Assembly: GCF_001278055.1 (NCBI RefSeq)
Contig: NZ_CP010802.1
Location: 248,001 to 312,000, forward strand
DNA from: Desulfuromonas soudanensis
GTDB taxonomy: Bacteria; Desulfobacterota; Desulfuromonadia; Desulfuromonadales; WTL
DNA: 64,000 nt
Direction: 5' to 3'
The notes beneath the pieces were generated by a model. It was given only the letters and a program-made list of their open reading frames with translations, had not been told where the DNA came from and searched no databases. Each line of letters begins with the position of its first letter. The stretch's first letter is position 1. Made by a program: the position numbers and the translations under genes. Below, one piece after another: positions 47,015-55,691 of this stretch.

Positions 47015-47074
47015 GAGCGCCGTCAAGGGCGCTCTTGCCTTACCACAGAAAAATCGCCGGGCGCAAGCGCCGGC
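47015..47074 (+). other. Two hairpins upstream of the bacteriohemerythrin gene
   Basis: GAGCGCC (47015-47021) pairs with GGCGCTC (47028-47034), and GCCGGGCGC (47056-47064) pairs with GCGCCGGC (47067-47074) with one bulge. They lie in the leader of the gene, ending about 10 bases before the ribosome site. They may control or end transcription; no known riboswitch class fits. Confidence 0.35.
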
Positions 47075-47096
47075 CCCAGCAAAGGAGTAAAAACGC

Positions 47097-47501
47097 ATGG
47101 CCGTCCTCTGGACCCAGGACTACGCGGTGGGGGTCGACCTCATCGATCGCCAGCATCAGGAACTCTTCCGGCGCTTCAATTCCCTGATCGAGGCATGCAA
47201 GGAGCGCAAGGGGAGGGAGCAGGTCGCCGGACTCCTCGATTTTCTCGGCGGCTACGTCATCAGCCACTTCCAGGAGGAGGAATCCCTGATGGCCGCTCAT
47301 CAGTACCCCGGCGCCGCGGCGCATTCCTCGGAGCACCGGGACTTTGCCGGCCAGCTGCGGGAGCTCAGGAGCCACCTCGACGTCGAGGGCGCCTCTTTCA
47401 ACCTCCTCATCGAAACCAACGAGTCGGTGCTGCGCTGGCTGATTCAGCACATTCGCAAAACCGACACCGCCCTCGGCGCCTTCCTGCAAACCCGCCGCTG
47501 A
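47097..47501 (+). CDS. Bacteriohemerythrin
   Basis: The 134-residue protein keeps the diiron set: His20, His57 with Glu61 (HxxxE), His76 and His80 (HxxxH), His118 with Asp123 (HxxxxD). It should bind oxygen reversibly and may store, carry or scavenge it, which fits an anaerobe or microaerophile. AAAGGAG precedes the ATG. It stands before a permease gene with 40 bases between. Confidence 0.92.
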   Translation: MAVLWTQDYAVGVDLIDRQHQELFRRFNSLIEACKERKGREQVAGLLDFLGGYVISHFQEEESLMAAHQYPGAAAHSSEHRDFAGQLRELRSHLDVEGASFNLLIETNESVLRWLIQHIRKTDTALGAFLQTRR

Positions 47502-47541
47502 GGCGTATTTTCGTTACCGGTCCCCGGCGAAAGGTTCCCAG

Positions 47542-48813
47542 GTGAAATTCACGTACGGCCTCGATGAGCGTCCCCCCGCCGCCGCCCTCCTTCTCTTCGG
47601 GATGCAGTGGCTGGCCATCGCCGTTCCAGCTATCGTCATCATCGGCAAGGTCATCGGCACCCTGCATTTCAGCGACGGCGGCGCCCAGGTCGTCTATCTG
47701 CAGAAGGTCGCCTTCGTCACCGCCCTCACCCTTCTGGTGCAGATCCTCTGGGGGCACGGCCTCCCCCTCATCGTCGGCCCGGCGGCGGTCCTGCTGGTCG
47801 GCATCGTCGCCGCCCGGGGGAGTTCCCTTCCCGAGATCTACACGGCCATCGCCGTCGGCGGCGCCGTGCTGGCCGTTCTCGGCATCAGCGGCCTCTTCGC
47901 CCCCCTGCAGCGCCTCTTCACCGCGCGGGTGATCGCCGTCGTATTGCTGCTGATCGCCTTCACCCTGCTGCCGACCATTCTGCAGCTGGTGACCGCCGGG
48001 AACGGAACCTCGGCGGCGGCCAACCTCGCCTTTGCCCTCCTGCTGGTGACGGGAATGTTCTGGGCCCACCGCCGGCTGCGCGGCATCTGGCAGGCGACCC
48101 TGATCATCTGGGGGATGCTCCTCGGCAGCCTCGTCTATCTCCTCCTCTTTCCCGAGGCCCTGCACTTTGACGGCTCAATGCCCCTCTGGGGGAATTTTTT
48201 CCGCTCCTTCCCCACCCCCCTGACCCTGAACGCCGGGGTTCTCCTCTCCTTCCTCTTCTGCTTTTTCGCCCTGGCCGTCAACGACCTCGGTTCGATCCAG
48301 GCCCTCGAGACGATCCTTCACCCCCCGGGGATGGCACGGCGCATCACGGCCGGCATGACCGTCACCGGCCTGGCCAACGCCTTTTCCGGTTTCCTCGGAG
48401 TCGTTGGCCCGGTGAACTTCTCCCTGAGCCCCGGGGTGATCGTCGCCAGCGGCTGCGCCTCCCGCTATCCCCTGATCCCCGCCGCCCTGATCCTAATGGC
48501 CATCTCCTGGTCCCCCCTGGCCATCTCCCTGATCGCCGCCGTCCCGGCCGTCGTCATCGGCGCCATTCTCCTCCACATCCTCGTCGCCCAGGTGGCCGCC
48601 GGATTTCTCGCCGCCTTTGCCGCAAAGGGTGGATTTCTCTTTCACCACGGCCTGATCATCGGCTTCCCCCTCCTCCTCGGAACCCTGGTCGCCTTTCTCC
48701 CCCCGCCTCTGGTCGGTACCCTGCCGGCGGTGCTGCGGCCGATCCTCGGCAACGGCTTCGTCATCGGGGTGATTGCCGCCCTTTTCATGGAACACGTCAT
48801 TTACCGCGACTGA
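47542..48813 (+). CDS. Xanthine/uracil permease family transporter
   Basis: The 423-residue protein has 12 to 14 membrane segments, a QKVAFVTALTLLVQ region and GxVGPVNFSLSPGVI, which align with the nucleobase:cation symporter-2 layout. The purine/pyrimidine substrate cannot be told. It starts at GTG 47542. A xanthine role would fit the molybdenum hydroxylase at the window start, but the genes are 46 kb apart. Confidence 0.75.
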   Translation: MKFTYGLDERPPAAALLLFGMQWLAIAVPAIVIIGKVIGTLHFSDGGAQVVYLQKVAFVTALTLLVQILWGHGLPLIVGPAAVLLVGIVAARGSSLPEIYTAIAVGGAVLAVLGISGLFAPLQRLFTARVIAVVLLLIAFTLLPTILQLVTAGNGTSAAANLAFALLLVTGMFWAHRRLRGIWQATLIIWGMLLGSLVYLLLFPEALHFDGSMPLWGNFFRSFPTPLTLNAGVLLSFLFCFFALAVNDLGSIQALETILHPPGMARRITAGMTVTGLANAFSGFLGVVGPVNFSLSPGVIVASGCASRYPLIPAALILMAISWSPLAISLIAAVPAVVIGAILLHILVAQVAAGFLAAFAAKGGFLFHHGLIIGFPLLLGTLVAFLPPPLVGTLPAVLRPILGNGFVIGVIAALFMEHVIYRD

Positions 48814-48824
48814 AAGGATCCTTC

Positions 48825-49034
48825 ATGACCCAGACCTTCGAACTCACCGGCGAGTTCATCGAACTCTACAAGCTCCTCAAACTTTTTTCCCTGAGCACCA
48901 GCGGCGGCATGGCCAAGGCGATGATTGCCGAGGGCGAGGTTTCGGTCGACGGCCAGATCGAGCTGCGCAAGCGCTGCAAGCTGCGCCGGGGGCAGGTGGT
49001 GGAGTGCGGGGGGGAGAAGATTGAAATCGTATGA
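48825..49034 (+). CDS. S4-domain RNA-binding protein, YbcJ-like
   Basis: The 69-residue protein is an S4 domain by itself: FIELYKLLKLFSLSTSGGMAKAMIAEGEVSVDG reads as the S4 helix-turn region followed by RKRCKLRRGQ. Small S4 proteins of the YbcJ type are thought to bind structured RNA. It starts 11 bases after the permease stop with AAGGA. Confidence 0.85.
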   Translation: MTQTFELTGEFIELYKLLKLFSLSTSGGMAKAMIAEGEVSVDGQIELRKRCKLRRGQVVECGGEKIEIV

Positions 49035-49142
49035 GGGGGGCAATCGGGGCCAAAGGGGGAAGGGGACTGGACGGGCTCTATTGCTGATTTGTCCGAAGAA
49101 AAGTCGTTCCAGGACCCTGCCGGACGGAGAGGTGAAAGCCCC

Positions 49143-49171
49143 TTGTGCCGCGCCGCTGCCGGGTGTAAACT
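49143..49171 (+). promoter_or_regulatory. Candidate promoter of the ubiA-ubiX genes
   Basis: TTGTGC (49143-49148), a 17-bp spacer and TAAACT (49166-49171), 47 bases before the ubiA ATG. Matches are moderate. Confidence 0.4.
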
Positions 49172-49218
49172 GACCGACCTGACTGGTTGAAACCGACTCC
49201 GCTGCCGCAAGGACCGCC

Positions 49219-50094
49219 ATGGCCGCCAACGCCCTTTTTGACAAGACCCGCTCCCTTCTGGAGATGATCAAGTTCTCCCACACCGTCTTTGCCTTCCCCT
49301 TTGCCCTGATGGGGGTGGTGCTGGCGGCCCAGGCCAGCGGCGCGCCGCCGACTCTGGCGCAGGTTTTCTGGATCTGCCTGGCGATGGTCGGGGCCCGCTC
49401 CGGGGCGATGGGGCTCAACCGCATCATCGATGCCGGAATCGACGGCGAAAATCCCCGCACCGCCGGCCGTCACATCCCCGCCGGCAGGATCTCCCGGCGG
49501 GAAGCCTGGACCTTCGTCGTCGTCTCCTTTGCCCTGCTGCTGCTGGCCGCATGGATGCTCAACCCCCTCTGCTTCTACCTCTCGCCGCTGGTGCTCTTTT
49601 TTCTCGCCCTCTACTCCTACTGCAAGCGCTTCACCGCCCTGGCCCACCTGGTCCTCGGTCTCTGTCTGGCCGCGGCCCCCATCGGCGCCTGGATCGCCCT
49701 GCGCGGCGACCTGCGCTGGCCGATCGTCGTCCTCGGCCTCGCCGTTCTCCTCTGGGTGGCGGGGTTCGATGTCTTCTACGCCCTGCAGGACCTCGACTTC
49801 GACCGCGACAAGGGGCTCCATTCCATCCCTTCGCGCCTCGGCGTGAGGCGCTCGCTTTTGCTGGTGAAGGTCTTTCACGTCGCCATGGTTCTCCTCCTTC
49901 TTCTCCTCCCCCTGGGGACGGAGCTGGGATGGATCTACCTGGCCGGGGTGGCGCTGGTGGCCGGACTCCTGGCCTACGAGCACAGCCTCGTCAAGCCCGG
50001 CGACCTCTCCCGGCTCGACGCGGCTTTTTTCAACATGAACGGCTACATCAGCGTGACTATTTTTCTCTTCACCCTGGTCGATGCGCTGCTGTGA
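49219..50094 (+). CDS. ubiA: UbiA family prenyltransferase (menaquinone pathway)
   Basis: The 291-residue membrane protein has eight or nine helices and the two Asp-rich motifs NRIIDAGIDGENPRT (67-81) and QDLDFDRDKG (about 193-202) that bind prenyl diphosphate through magnesium. Annotation pipelines usually call it 4-hydroxybenzoate polyprenyltransferase. With mqnE and mqnC nearby and no other ubiquinone genes, the likely substrate is 1,4-dihydroxy-6-naphthoate (MqnP role). UbiX follows after 11 bases. Confidence 0.88.
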   Translation: MAANALFDKTRSLLEMIKFSHTVFAFPFALMGVVLAAQASGAPPTLAQVFWICLAMVGARSGAMGLNRIIDAGIDGENPRTAGRHIPAGRISRREAWTFVVVSFALLLLAAWMLNPLCFYLSPLVLFFLALYSYCKRFTALAHLVLGLCLAAAPIGAWIALRGDLRWPIVVLGLAVLLWVAGFDVFYALQDLDFDRDKGLHSIPSRLGVRRSLLLVKVFHVAMVLLLLLLPLGTELGWIYLAGVALVAGLLAYEHSLVKPGDLSRLDAAFFNMNGYISVTIFLFTLVDALL

Positions 50095-50105
50095 AAAGGG
50101 GGACC

Positions 50106-50708
50106 ATGAATACGATCGTCGTCGCCATCACCGGCGCCTCGGGCGCGGTCTACGGCCTGCGCCTGGTCGAAGAGCTGCTGGCTGCCGGGCGCAACGTCGC
50201 TCTCCTGGCCAGCGCCTCCGGCCTGGCGGTGCTGCGCCATGAAACCGGCCTCGACTGGACGGGGAGCGCCGGCGAGCGCCGGGAGAAGATGCGCGCTCAC
50301 TTCGGCACCGCAAGCCTCGAGCACTACGACCAGGACGATTTCTTCGCCCCGGTGGCCAGCGGCTCCTCGGCGCCGCAGGGGGTGGTCATCGCACCCTGTT
50401 CCATGGGGACGGCCGGGCGCATCGCCGCCGGTCTCAGTAACACGCTCATCGAGCGCGTCGCCGACGTGGCCCTCAAGGAGCGCCGCCCCCTGATCCTCGT
50501 CCCCCGGGAGACCCCTTTCAACACCCTTCACCTCGAGAACCTCCTGCGCCTCTCCCGGGCCGGGGCGCAGATCCTGCCGGCGATGCCGGCCTTCTACCAC
50601 CGGCCGCAGTCGGTCGAGGCGCTGGTCGACTTCGTGGTCGGTAAGATCCTCGACACCCTCGGGATCGACCACGCCCTTTTCCAGCGCTGGGGTGAAGGGG
50701 GAAAGTGA
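50106..50708 (+). CDS. ubiX: Flavin prenyltransferase UbiX
   Basis: The 200-residue protein has the N-terminal TGASGAVYG flavin loop, ASGSSAPQGVVIAPCSMGT (about 80-98) and the RETPFN stretch. It makes prenylated FMN from FMN and dimethylallyl phosphate, the cofactor of UbiD enzymes, so it should serve the ubiD-like gene at 42.2 kb. ATG 50106 lies 6 bases after a GGGGGA stretch and follows ubiA closely. Confidence 0.93.
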   Translation: MNTIVVAITGASGAVYGLRLVEELLAAGRNVALLASASGLAVLRHETGLDWTGSAGERREKMRAHFGTASLEHYDQDDFFAPVASGSSAPQGVVIAPCSMGTAGRIAAGLSNTLIERVADVALKERRPLILVPRETPFNTLHLENLLRLSRAGAQILPAMPAFYHRPQSVEALVDFVVGKILDTLGIDHALFQRWGEGGK

Positions 50709-50725
50709 TCTGCGTTTAGCACTCA

Positions 50726-50760
50726 CCACCCATGATTGCCGAATCAAGGGGTGGGTTTTT
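50726..50760 (+). terminator. Terminator after ubiX
   Basis: CCACCC (50726-50731) pairs with GGGTGG (50749-50754), with an inner TGATT/AATCA stem, followed by five Ts. Confidence 0.75.
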
Positions 50761-50776
50761 CTTGAGAAACCTTTTC

Positions 50777-50849
50777 AACGCAGAGGCGCGAAGAGAGCAG
50801 AGATGGAGAGAAAATCCTCCTCTTTTGATCTCCTCTGCGCCTCAGCGTT
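50777..50849. repeat. Inverted repeat element 1 (ubiX-mqnE spacer)
   Basis: AACGCAGAGGCGC (50777-50789) and GCGCCTCAGCGTT (50837-50849) are inverted copies with one mismatch, with purine-rich and pyrimidine-rich sequence between them. This is the widespread ACGCAGAGGCG-type intergenic repeat. Confidence 0.7.
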
Positions 50850-50928
50850 AAAGCCTTTGAGTTCGTCTTGTATCCATCCTCCAGTTAGCCCTGGCAATCG
50901 GGGCCAATTGGTTTAGCGATTCGTCAGT

Positions 50929-50958
50929 CACAGAGAAGGGAAAATCCTCCCCTCTGTG
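50929..50958. repeat. Inverted repeat element 2 (ubiX-mqnE spacer)
   Basis: CACAGAG (50929-50935) and CTCTGTG (50952-50958) frame GGGAAAATCCTCCC-like sequence. It lies 24 bases before the mqnE ATG and belongs to the CACAGAG group seen again at 53.2 and 54.4 kb. Confidence 0.6.
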
Positions 50959-50982
50959 TTTACGTAACCAGGAAATTGATCC

Positions 50983-52062
50983 ATGACTCGATTCTTCGAA
51001 AACCTCCGCGCAAAAATCGACAACGGCGCCCGCATCTCCGACGATGAAGCCCTCGGGCTTTTTTCCAGCAACGACCTGCTGGGTATCGGCGAGCTGGCCG
51101 CCCGGGCCAATCGCCGCAAAAACGGCGATCGGGTCTACTTCAACGTCAACCGTCACATCAACTACACCAACCTCTGCATCAACCGCTGCACCTTTTGCGC
51201 CTTCTCCAAGGGGGTCGAGGATGAGGGGTGCTACACCCTGGCCCTCAACGACATCCTGGAAAAGGCCGCCGAGGCGAGCGCCGCCGGGGCGACGGAGATC
51301 CACATGGTCGGCGGCCTCCACCCCGAGCTCCCCTTCGACTTCTATCTCGAGATGCTCGCCGCCGTCCGGGCCGACAACCCGGCGCTCCACATCAAGGCCT
51401 TCACCGCCGTGGAAATCGACTATTTCGCCTCCCTCACCGGACAGAGCATCGAGCAGGTCATCGCCGAGCTCAGGGAGGCCGGTCTCGGCTCCATGCCCGG
51501 CGGCGGCGCCGAGATCTTCGCCTCCGGTGTGCGGCAGAAAATCTGCCCGGAGAAGATCTCCGGGGAGCGCTGGCTCGAAGTCACCGAGATCGTGCATCGC
51601 AGCGGCCTCAAAACCAACGCCACCATGCTCTTCGGCCATCTCGAGGAACACGCCGACCGGGTCGACCACCTGTCGCGCTTGCGCCATCTGCAGGACGCCA
51701 CCGGCGGTTTCCAGGCCTTTATCCCCCTGGCCTTTCAGCCCGACAACACCCGGGTCCCCGGCGCAAGGGGAGTCGGCGGCGTCGATGCCCTCAAGACGCT
51801 GGCCATCAGCCGCATCTATCTCGACAACTTCGAGCACATCAAGGCCTACTGGGTGATGCTGGGCCTGAAAATCGCCCAGGTCGCCCTCGCCTTCGGGGTC
51901 AATGACCTCGACGGCACGGTCATCGAGGAGAAGATCGGCCACGACGCCGGCGCCGACTCCCCCCAAGCTCTCGGCCAGAAGGAGATCATCGCCCTGATCC
52001 GCAAGGCCGGGAAGGTCCCCGTCGAGCGCGATACCCTTTACAATGAGCTGCGGGCTTACTGA
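50983..52062 (+). CDS. mqnE: Aminofutalosine synthase MqnE (radical SAM)
   Basis: The 359-residue protein has the radical SAM site CINRCTFC (Cys65, Cys69, Cys72) after NRHINYTN, and HMVGGLHPELPFDFYLEML with MPGGGAEIF, typical of MqnE rather than MqnC. It joins 3-[(1-carboxyvinyl)oxy]benzoate to SAM to give 6-amino-6-deoxyfutalosine, the first committed steps of the futalosine menaquinone route. mqnC follows after an 80-base spacer with a repeat. Confidence 0.93.
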   Translation: MTRFFENLRAKIDNGARISDDEALGLFSSNDLLGIGELAARANRRKNGDRVYFNVNRHINYTNLCINRCTFCAFSKGVEDEGCYTLALNDILEKAAEASAAGATEIHMVGGLHPELPFDFYLEMLAAVRADNPALHIKAFTAVEIDYFASLTGQSIEQVIAELREAGLGSMPGGGAEIFASGVRQKICPEKISGERWLEVTEIVHRSGLKTNATMLFGHLEEHADRVDHLSRLRHLQDATGGFQAFIPLAFQPDNTRVPGARGVGGVDALKTLAISRIYLDNFEHIKAYWVMLGLKIAQVALAFGVNDLDGTVIEEKIGHDAGADSPQALGQKEIIALIRKAGKVPVERDTLYNELRAY

Positions 52063-52071
52063 ACTTTTCAC

Positions 52072-52126
52072 CACGAAGAACACGAAGACATGCCCTTGCC
52101 TTCTCCTGATCTACGTGTCCTTCGTG
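52072..52126. repeat. Inverted repeat element 3 (mqnE-mqnC spacer)
   Basis: CACGAAGAACACG (52072-52084) and CGTGTCCTTCGTG (52114-52126) are inverted copies with one mismatch. It fills most of the 80-base spacer. Confidence 0.7.
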
Positions 52127-52142
52127 CCCTGGTAGATAAAAA

Positions 52143-53207
52143 ATGTTGAAAACCATACAAAAAAAGATTGCCGCAGGAGTCCCCCTGGATCGACAGGAGG
52201 CGCTCTGGCTCCTCACCGAGGCCGACTTTCTCGAGATCGGCAAGCTCGCCGACGGCATCCGTAGGCAGAAGCATCCCGAAGGGAGGGTGACCTTCGTCGT
52301 CGACCGCAACGTCAACTACACCAACGTCTGCGAGTCCCAGTGCCGCTTCTGTGCCTTTTACCGCCAGGCCGACGCAGCCGACGCCTATCTCCTCGATTAC
52401 GAAACGATTCATGGCAAGATTGCCGAGCTGGTCGCTTTCGGCGGCACCCAACTCCTGATGCAGGGAGGGCTGCATCCTAGGCTTAAAATCGAGTGGTTCG
52501 AAGAACTCTTTGCCCAGATCCGGGAGCGCTTTCCGGCGGTGCAGATCCACTCCCTTTCTCCTGCCGAAGTGATCCATATCGCCCGTCTCTCGGAAATCTC
52601 CATGGCCGAGTGCCTGCGCCGCCTGCAGAAGGCCGGACTCGCCTCGGTCCCCGGCGGCGGCGCCGAGGTGCTGGTCGATGCGGTCCGCAAGGAGATCTCC
52701 CCCAACAAGATCGGCTGGCGCGACTGGGCGGCGGTGATGGAGGAGGCGCATGCCCTGGGGATGCGCACCACGGCGACGATGATGTTCGGAAGCAGGGAGT
52801 CTCCCGAGGACATCGTCGAGCACCTCTACCGGGTCCGGGAGATCCAGGGGCGCAGCGGCGGCTTTACCGCCTTCATCCCCTGGACCTTTCAGCCGACCAA
52901 CACCGAGCTCGGCGGGGAGACGGCGAGCGGCGTGGAGTATCTCAGGGTTCTGGCCCTCTCCCGCATCGTTCTCGACAATGTCGACAACATCCAGGCAAGC
53001 TGGGTCACCCAGGGGGCGCGCATGGCTCAGGTCGCCCTCTTTTTCGGCGCCAACGACCTCGGCGGCACCATGCTCGAGGAAAACGTCGTTGCCGCCGCCG
53101 GCTGCGCCTTTTCCCTGTCCCAGGAAGAGGTGGTCGAGATCGCCTGCGGCGCCGGCTTCATTCCGGCCAGGCGCAACACGTTGTACGAAATTCTCGAGGA
53201 ATATTAA
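52143..53207 (+). CDS. mqnC: Cyclic dehypoxanthinyl futalosine synthase MqnC (radical SAM)
   Basis: The 354-residue protein has CESQCRFC (Cys63, Cys67, Cys70) after DRNVNYTN, LLMQGGLHP and PWTFQPTNTELGG, the MqnC pattern. It cyclises dehypoxanthine futalosine. MqnA, MqnB and MqnD are not in the window and must be encoded elsewhere. The start has a weak ribosome site next to the inverted repeat. Confidence 0.93.
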   Translation: MLKTIQKKIAAGVPLDRQEALWLLTEADFLEIGKLADGIRRQKHPEGRVTFVVDRNVNYTNVCESQCRFCAFYRQADAADAYLLDYETIHGKIAELVAFGGTQLLMQGGLHPRLKIEWFEELFAQIRERFPAVQIHSLSPAEVIHIARLSEISMAECLRRLQKAGLASVPGGGAEVLVDAVRKEISPNKIGWRDWAAVMEEAHALGMRTTATMMFGSRESPEDIVEHLYRVREIQGRSGGFTAFIPWTFQPTNTELGGETASGVEYLRVLALSRIVLDNVDNIQASWVTQGARMAQVALFFGANDLGGTMLEENVVAAAGCAFSLSQEEVVEIACGAGFIPARRNTLYEILEEY

Positions 53208-53218
53208 TTCCCCGGTCC

Positions 53219-53288
53219 GCCACAGAGTCACAGGGAACAGAGAGTTTCAAATTCTGGGTTTCTCCGTGTCCTTTGAGCTCTGCGGTAA
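53219..53288. repeat. Imperfect inverted repeat element 4 (mqnC-hisC spacer)
   Basis: The left arm has CCACAGAGTCACAGGGAA and the right arm reads TTTGAGCTCTGCGGT, an imperfect inverted pair of the CACAGAG group. It takes up most of the spacer between mqnC and hisC. Confidence 0.55.
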
Positions 53289-53315
53289 TCCCGGTTTTTT
53301 TGAAGGGTGCCCACC

Positions 53316-54368
53316 ATGTCCCTGCTCCGCAAGAACATCGCCGAGATGGCCGGCTACGTCCCCGGCTTTCAGCCCGAGGACGAGGCGTCCTGGCTCAAGC
53401 TCAACACCAATGAGAACCCCTACCCCCCCTCGCCGAAGGTGGTCGAGGCGATCCTCGCCGAAGTCGGGGCGGGGGGTGGAAATCTGCGCAAGTACCCCGA
53501 CGCCGCCAGTCGTCTGGCGCGCCGGGCAGCGGCCGACCTCTACGGCTTCGACCCTTCCTGGGTGATTTTGGCCAACGGCTCCGACGAGCTCCTCAACAAC
53601 CTGATCCGCGCCTTTGCCGGCGAAGGGGAGGAGGTCGGCTACGTTCACCCCTCCTATTCCTATTACGCGACCCTGGCCGAGATTCAGGGGGCGAGAATCC
53701 GCACCTTCGGTCTGACGGAGGATTTCCGCATCGCCGATTTCCCTGAGCGCTACGAGGGGAAGATCTTCTTTCTCACCACCCCCAACGCCCCCTTGGGCTT
53801 TGCTTTCCCCCTCGCCTACATCGAGGAGATCGCCGGGCGCTGTGCCGGGGCGCTGGTGGTCGACGAGGCCTATGTCGATTTTGCCGAGGTCAACGCCCTG
53901 GAACTGGTGAAAAGGTACGAGAACGTCATCGTCACCCGCACCTTTTCCAAGAGCTACTCCCTGGCCGGGATGCGCATCGGTCTGGCCATCGCCCGGCCGC
54001 AGGTCATTTCCGCCCTTGACAAGATCCGCGATCATTACCACCTCGACCGCCTCGCCCAGGCCGCCGCCGGCGCCGCCCTTGCCGACCAGGCGTATCTGGC
54101 CCTGACCGTAGGCCGCATCCGCGCCACCCGCGACCGGTTTTCCGCTGAACTGCGCAACATCGGATATCAGGTCATCCCCTCCAGCGCCAACTTCGTCTTC
54201 GCCTCCCCCCCGGACCGCAACGGCAGGCGGGTCTACGACGCCCTCTTTTCCCGCAAGATCCTGGTGCGCCACTTCTCCGACCCGCTCCTCGCCCACGGCC
54301 TGCGGATCTCCATCGGCACGGACGAGGAGATGGAGCAGACACTTGGTGCTCTGCGGGAGATCGGGTAG
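53316..54368 (+). CDS. hisC: Histidinol-phosphate aminotransferase
   Basis: The 350-residue fold-type I PLP enzyme has [12 protein letters not shown] near residue 32, a YVHPSYSYY stretch, DEAYVDF, and Lys212 in [12 protein letters not shown], as in HisC. It converts imidazole-acetol phosphate and glutamate to histidinol phosphate. No other his genes are here, so relaxed specificity for aromatic amino acids is possible. The ATG at 53316 has GAAGGG 8 bases upstream; a GTG 9 bases earlier is less likely. Confidence 0.88.
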   Translation: MSLLRKNIAEMAGYVPGFQPEDEASWLKLNTNENPYPPSPKVVEAILAEVGAGGGNLRKYPDAASRLARRAAADLYGFDPSWVILANGSDELLNNLIRAFAGEGEEVGYVHPSYSYYATLAEIQGARIRTFGLTEDFRIADFPERYEGKIFFLTTPNAPLGFAFPLAYIEEIAGRCAGALVVDEAYVDFAEVNALELVKRYENVIVTRTFSKSYSLAGMRIGLAIARPQVISALDKIRDHYHLDRLAQAAAGAALADQAYLALTVGRIRATRDRFSAELRNIGYQVIPSSANFVFASPPDRNGRRVYDALFSRKILVRHFSDPLLAHGLRISIGTDEEMEQTLGALREIG

Positions 54369-54382
54369 GTGAACCTTTGCTC

Positions 54383-54567
54383 ACCACGGAGACACAGAGG
54401 CACTGAGAAAGTCCGAGGCTTTACACGAAGCCACGCAAACCTCCATCCGGCAAATTGGTGAGTCTTGGGCAGTTTTTTGAAGGAATCAGGGTGGTGTTTT
54501 TTCTGAGGTTATGTTTCCCTTTTGTGGTTCTAACGATTTTCCCTCTGTGTCTCTGTGTCTCTGTGGT
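54383..54567. repeat. Long inverted repeat element 5 (hisC-mutY spacer)
   Basis: The left arm at 54383-54410 begins ACCACGGAGACACAGAGG. The right arm at 54541-54567 holds CTCTGTGTCTCTGTG and ends CTCTGTGGT. The arms are inverted copies with a few mismatches and about 130 bases between them. The right arm also contains short TCTCTGTG tandem units. It fills the whole 204-base spacer. Confidence 0.75.
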
Positions 54568-54572
54568 AAATC

Positions 54573-55688
54573 ATGCCTGAAAATTTCCTCTTCGATCCCG
54601 CCGACGTCGCCCCCCGCCTCCTCGCCTGGTACGGCCTGGAGGGTCGCGACCTCCCCTGGCGGGGGTGCCGCGACCCCTACCGCATCTGGCTCTCGGAGAT
54701 CATGCTGCAGCAGACCACCGTCGCTGCGGTCATCCCCTATTACGAGAAATTTCTCTTGGCCTGTCCCGACGTGGCGGCCCTGGCCGCATCGTCTCCCGAG
54801 GAGGTCATCGCCCTGTGGGCCGGCCTCGGCTACTACAGCCGGGCCCGCAACCTGCACGCTGCCGCTCGAAGAATCGTTGCCGAAGGGGGCGGAGCCTTTC
54901 CCGACGACCTTCCGGGACTGATGGCTCTCCCCGGGGTGGGGCGGTCGACGGCCGGGGCGATCCTTGCCATCGCCTACGATAAAAAAGGGGTGATTCTCGA
55001 CGGCAACGTCCGCCGGGTTCTCTGTCGCCTCTTTGCCCTCGAGGGGGATCCGAGGAGCGCCGCCGCCGAAGGGAAGCTCTGGGGCTGGGCCGAAGCGCTG
55101 ACTCCGGAGGATCGTCCCCACGACTACGCCCAGGCGATCATGGATCTCGGCGCCACTCTCTGCGCCCCGAAGCGCCCCGACTGCCCGCGCTGTCCCCTCA
55201 TCGATCTCTGCCGGGGGCGGCAGCTCGGTCTGGAGATGGTTCTGCCGGCGGCCAGGGCCAAACGGAGCGTTCCCGAGATTTGCCAGGTCGCTCTGCTGCT
55301 GGAGCGAGACGGCTGTTTTCTGGTGCGACGCCGACCCTTTTCCGGTCTCCTCGGCGGGCTCTGGGAGTTTCCCTGCCGCGAGGTGGCGAAAGGGACAGAG
55401 CCGGCGGCGGCCGCCTCCGCCCTCCTGGCCGAGCTCGGAGGAAAAGGGGGTCTGCGGGAGCTGGGCCGGACTCGCCACGCCTACAGTCACTTCCGGGTCG
55501 AGGTCCTCTTCTACCGGGGGAGTGCCGGAGAGGCCGCCGCGGTCGCCGAAACCGCAGGGGAACTCTGGGCCAATGAACGGGAGTTGGCCGAAATCCCCCT
55601 GCACGGGGCCCACAAAAAAGGGGTGCCGCACCTTGCCAGGGAGCGGTGGAACTGTCATGATGCCCCATCCATTAAAGCCAAGGAGTAG
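54573..55688 (+). CDS. mutY: Adenine DNA glycosylase MutY
   Basis: The 371-residue protein has Glu42 in SEIMLQQTT, a helix-hairpin-helix with Asp143, and the [4Fe-4S] loop Cys197, Cys204, Cys207, Cys213 (CX6CX2CX5C). The C-terminal part (about 235-355) is the NUDIX-like domain that reads 8-oxoguanine. It removes A opposite 8-oxoG. The ATG is 5 bases after the repeat, and no clear ribosome site is seen. Confidence 0.94.
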   Translation: MPENFLFDPADVAPRLLAWYGLEGRDLPWRGCRDPYRIWLSEIMLQQTTVAAVIPYYEKFLLACPDVAALAASSPEEVIALWAGLGYYSRARNLHAAARRIVAEGGGAFPDDLPGLMALPGVGRSTAGAILAIAYDKKGVILDGNVRRVLCRLFALEGDPRSAAAEGKLWGWAEALTPEDRPHDYAQAIMDLGATLCAPKRPDCPRCPLIDLCRGRQLGLEMVLPAARAKRSVPEICQVALLLERDGCFLVRRRPFSGLLGGLWEFPCREVAKGTEPAAAASALLAELGGKGGLRELGRTRHAYSHFRVEVLFYRGSAGEAAAVAETAGELWANERELAEIPLHGAHKKGVPHLARERWNCHDAPSIKAKE

Positions 55689-55691
55689 TAA

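Noticed and set aside
47015-47074. Cyclic-di-GMP (GEMM) riboswitch before the bacteriohemerythrin gene
   Set aside because: GC hairpins are present but the conserved GEMM core bases and tetraloop receptor are not seen.
54541-54567. Short TCTCTGTG tandem units as a CRISPR or microsatellite
   Set aside because: Units are contiguous without spacers and form the right arm of an inverted repeat.
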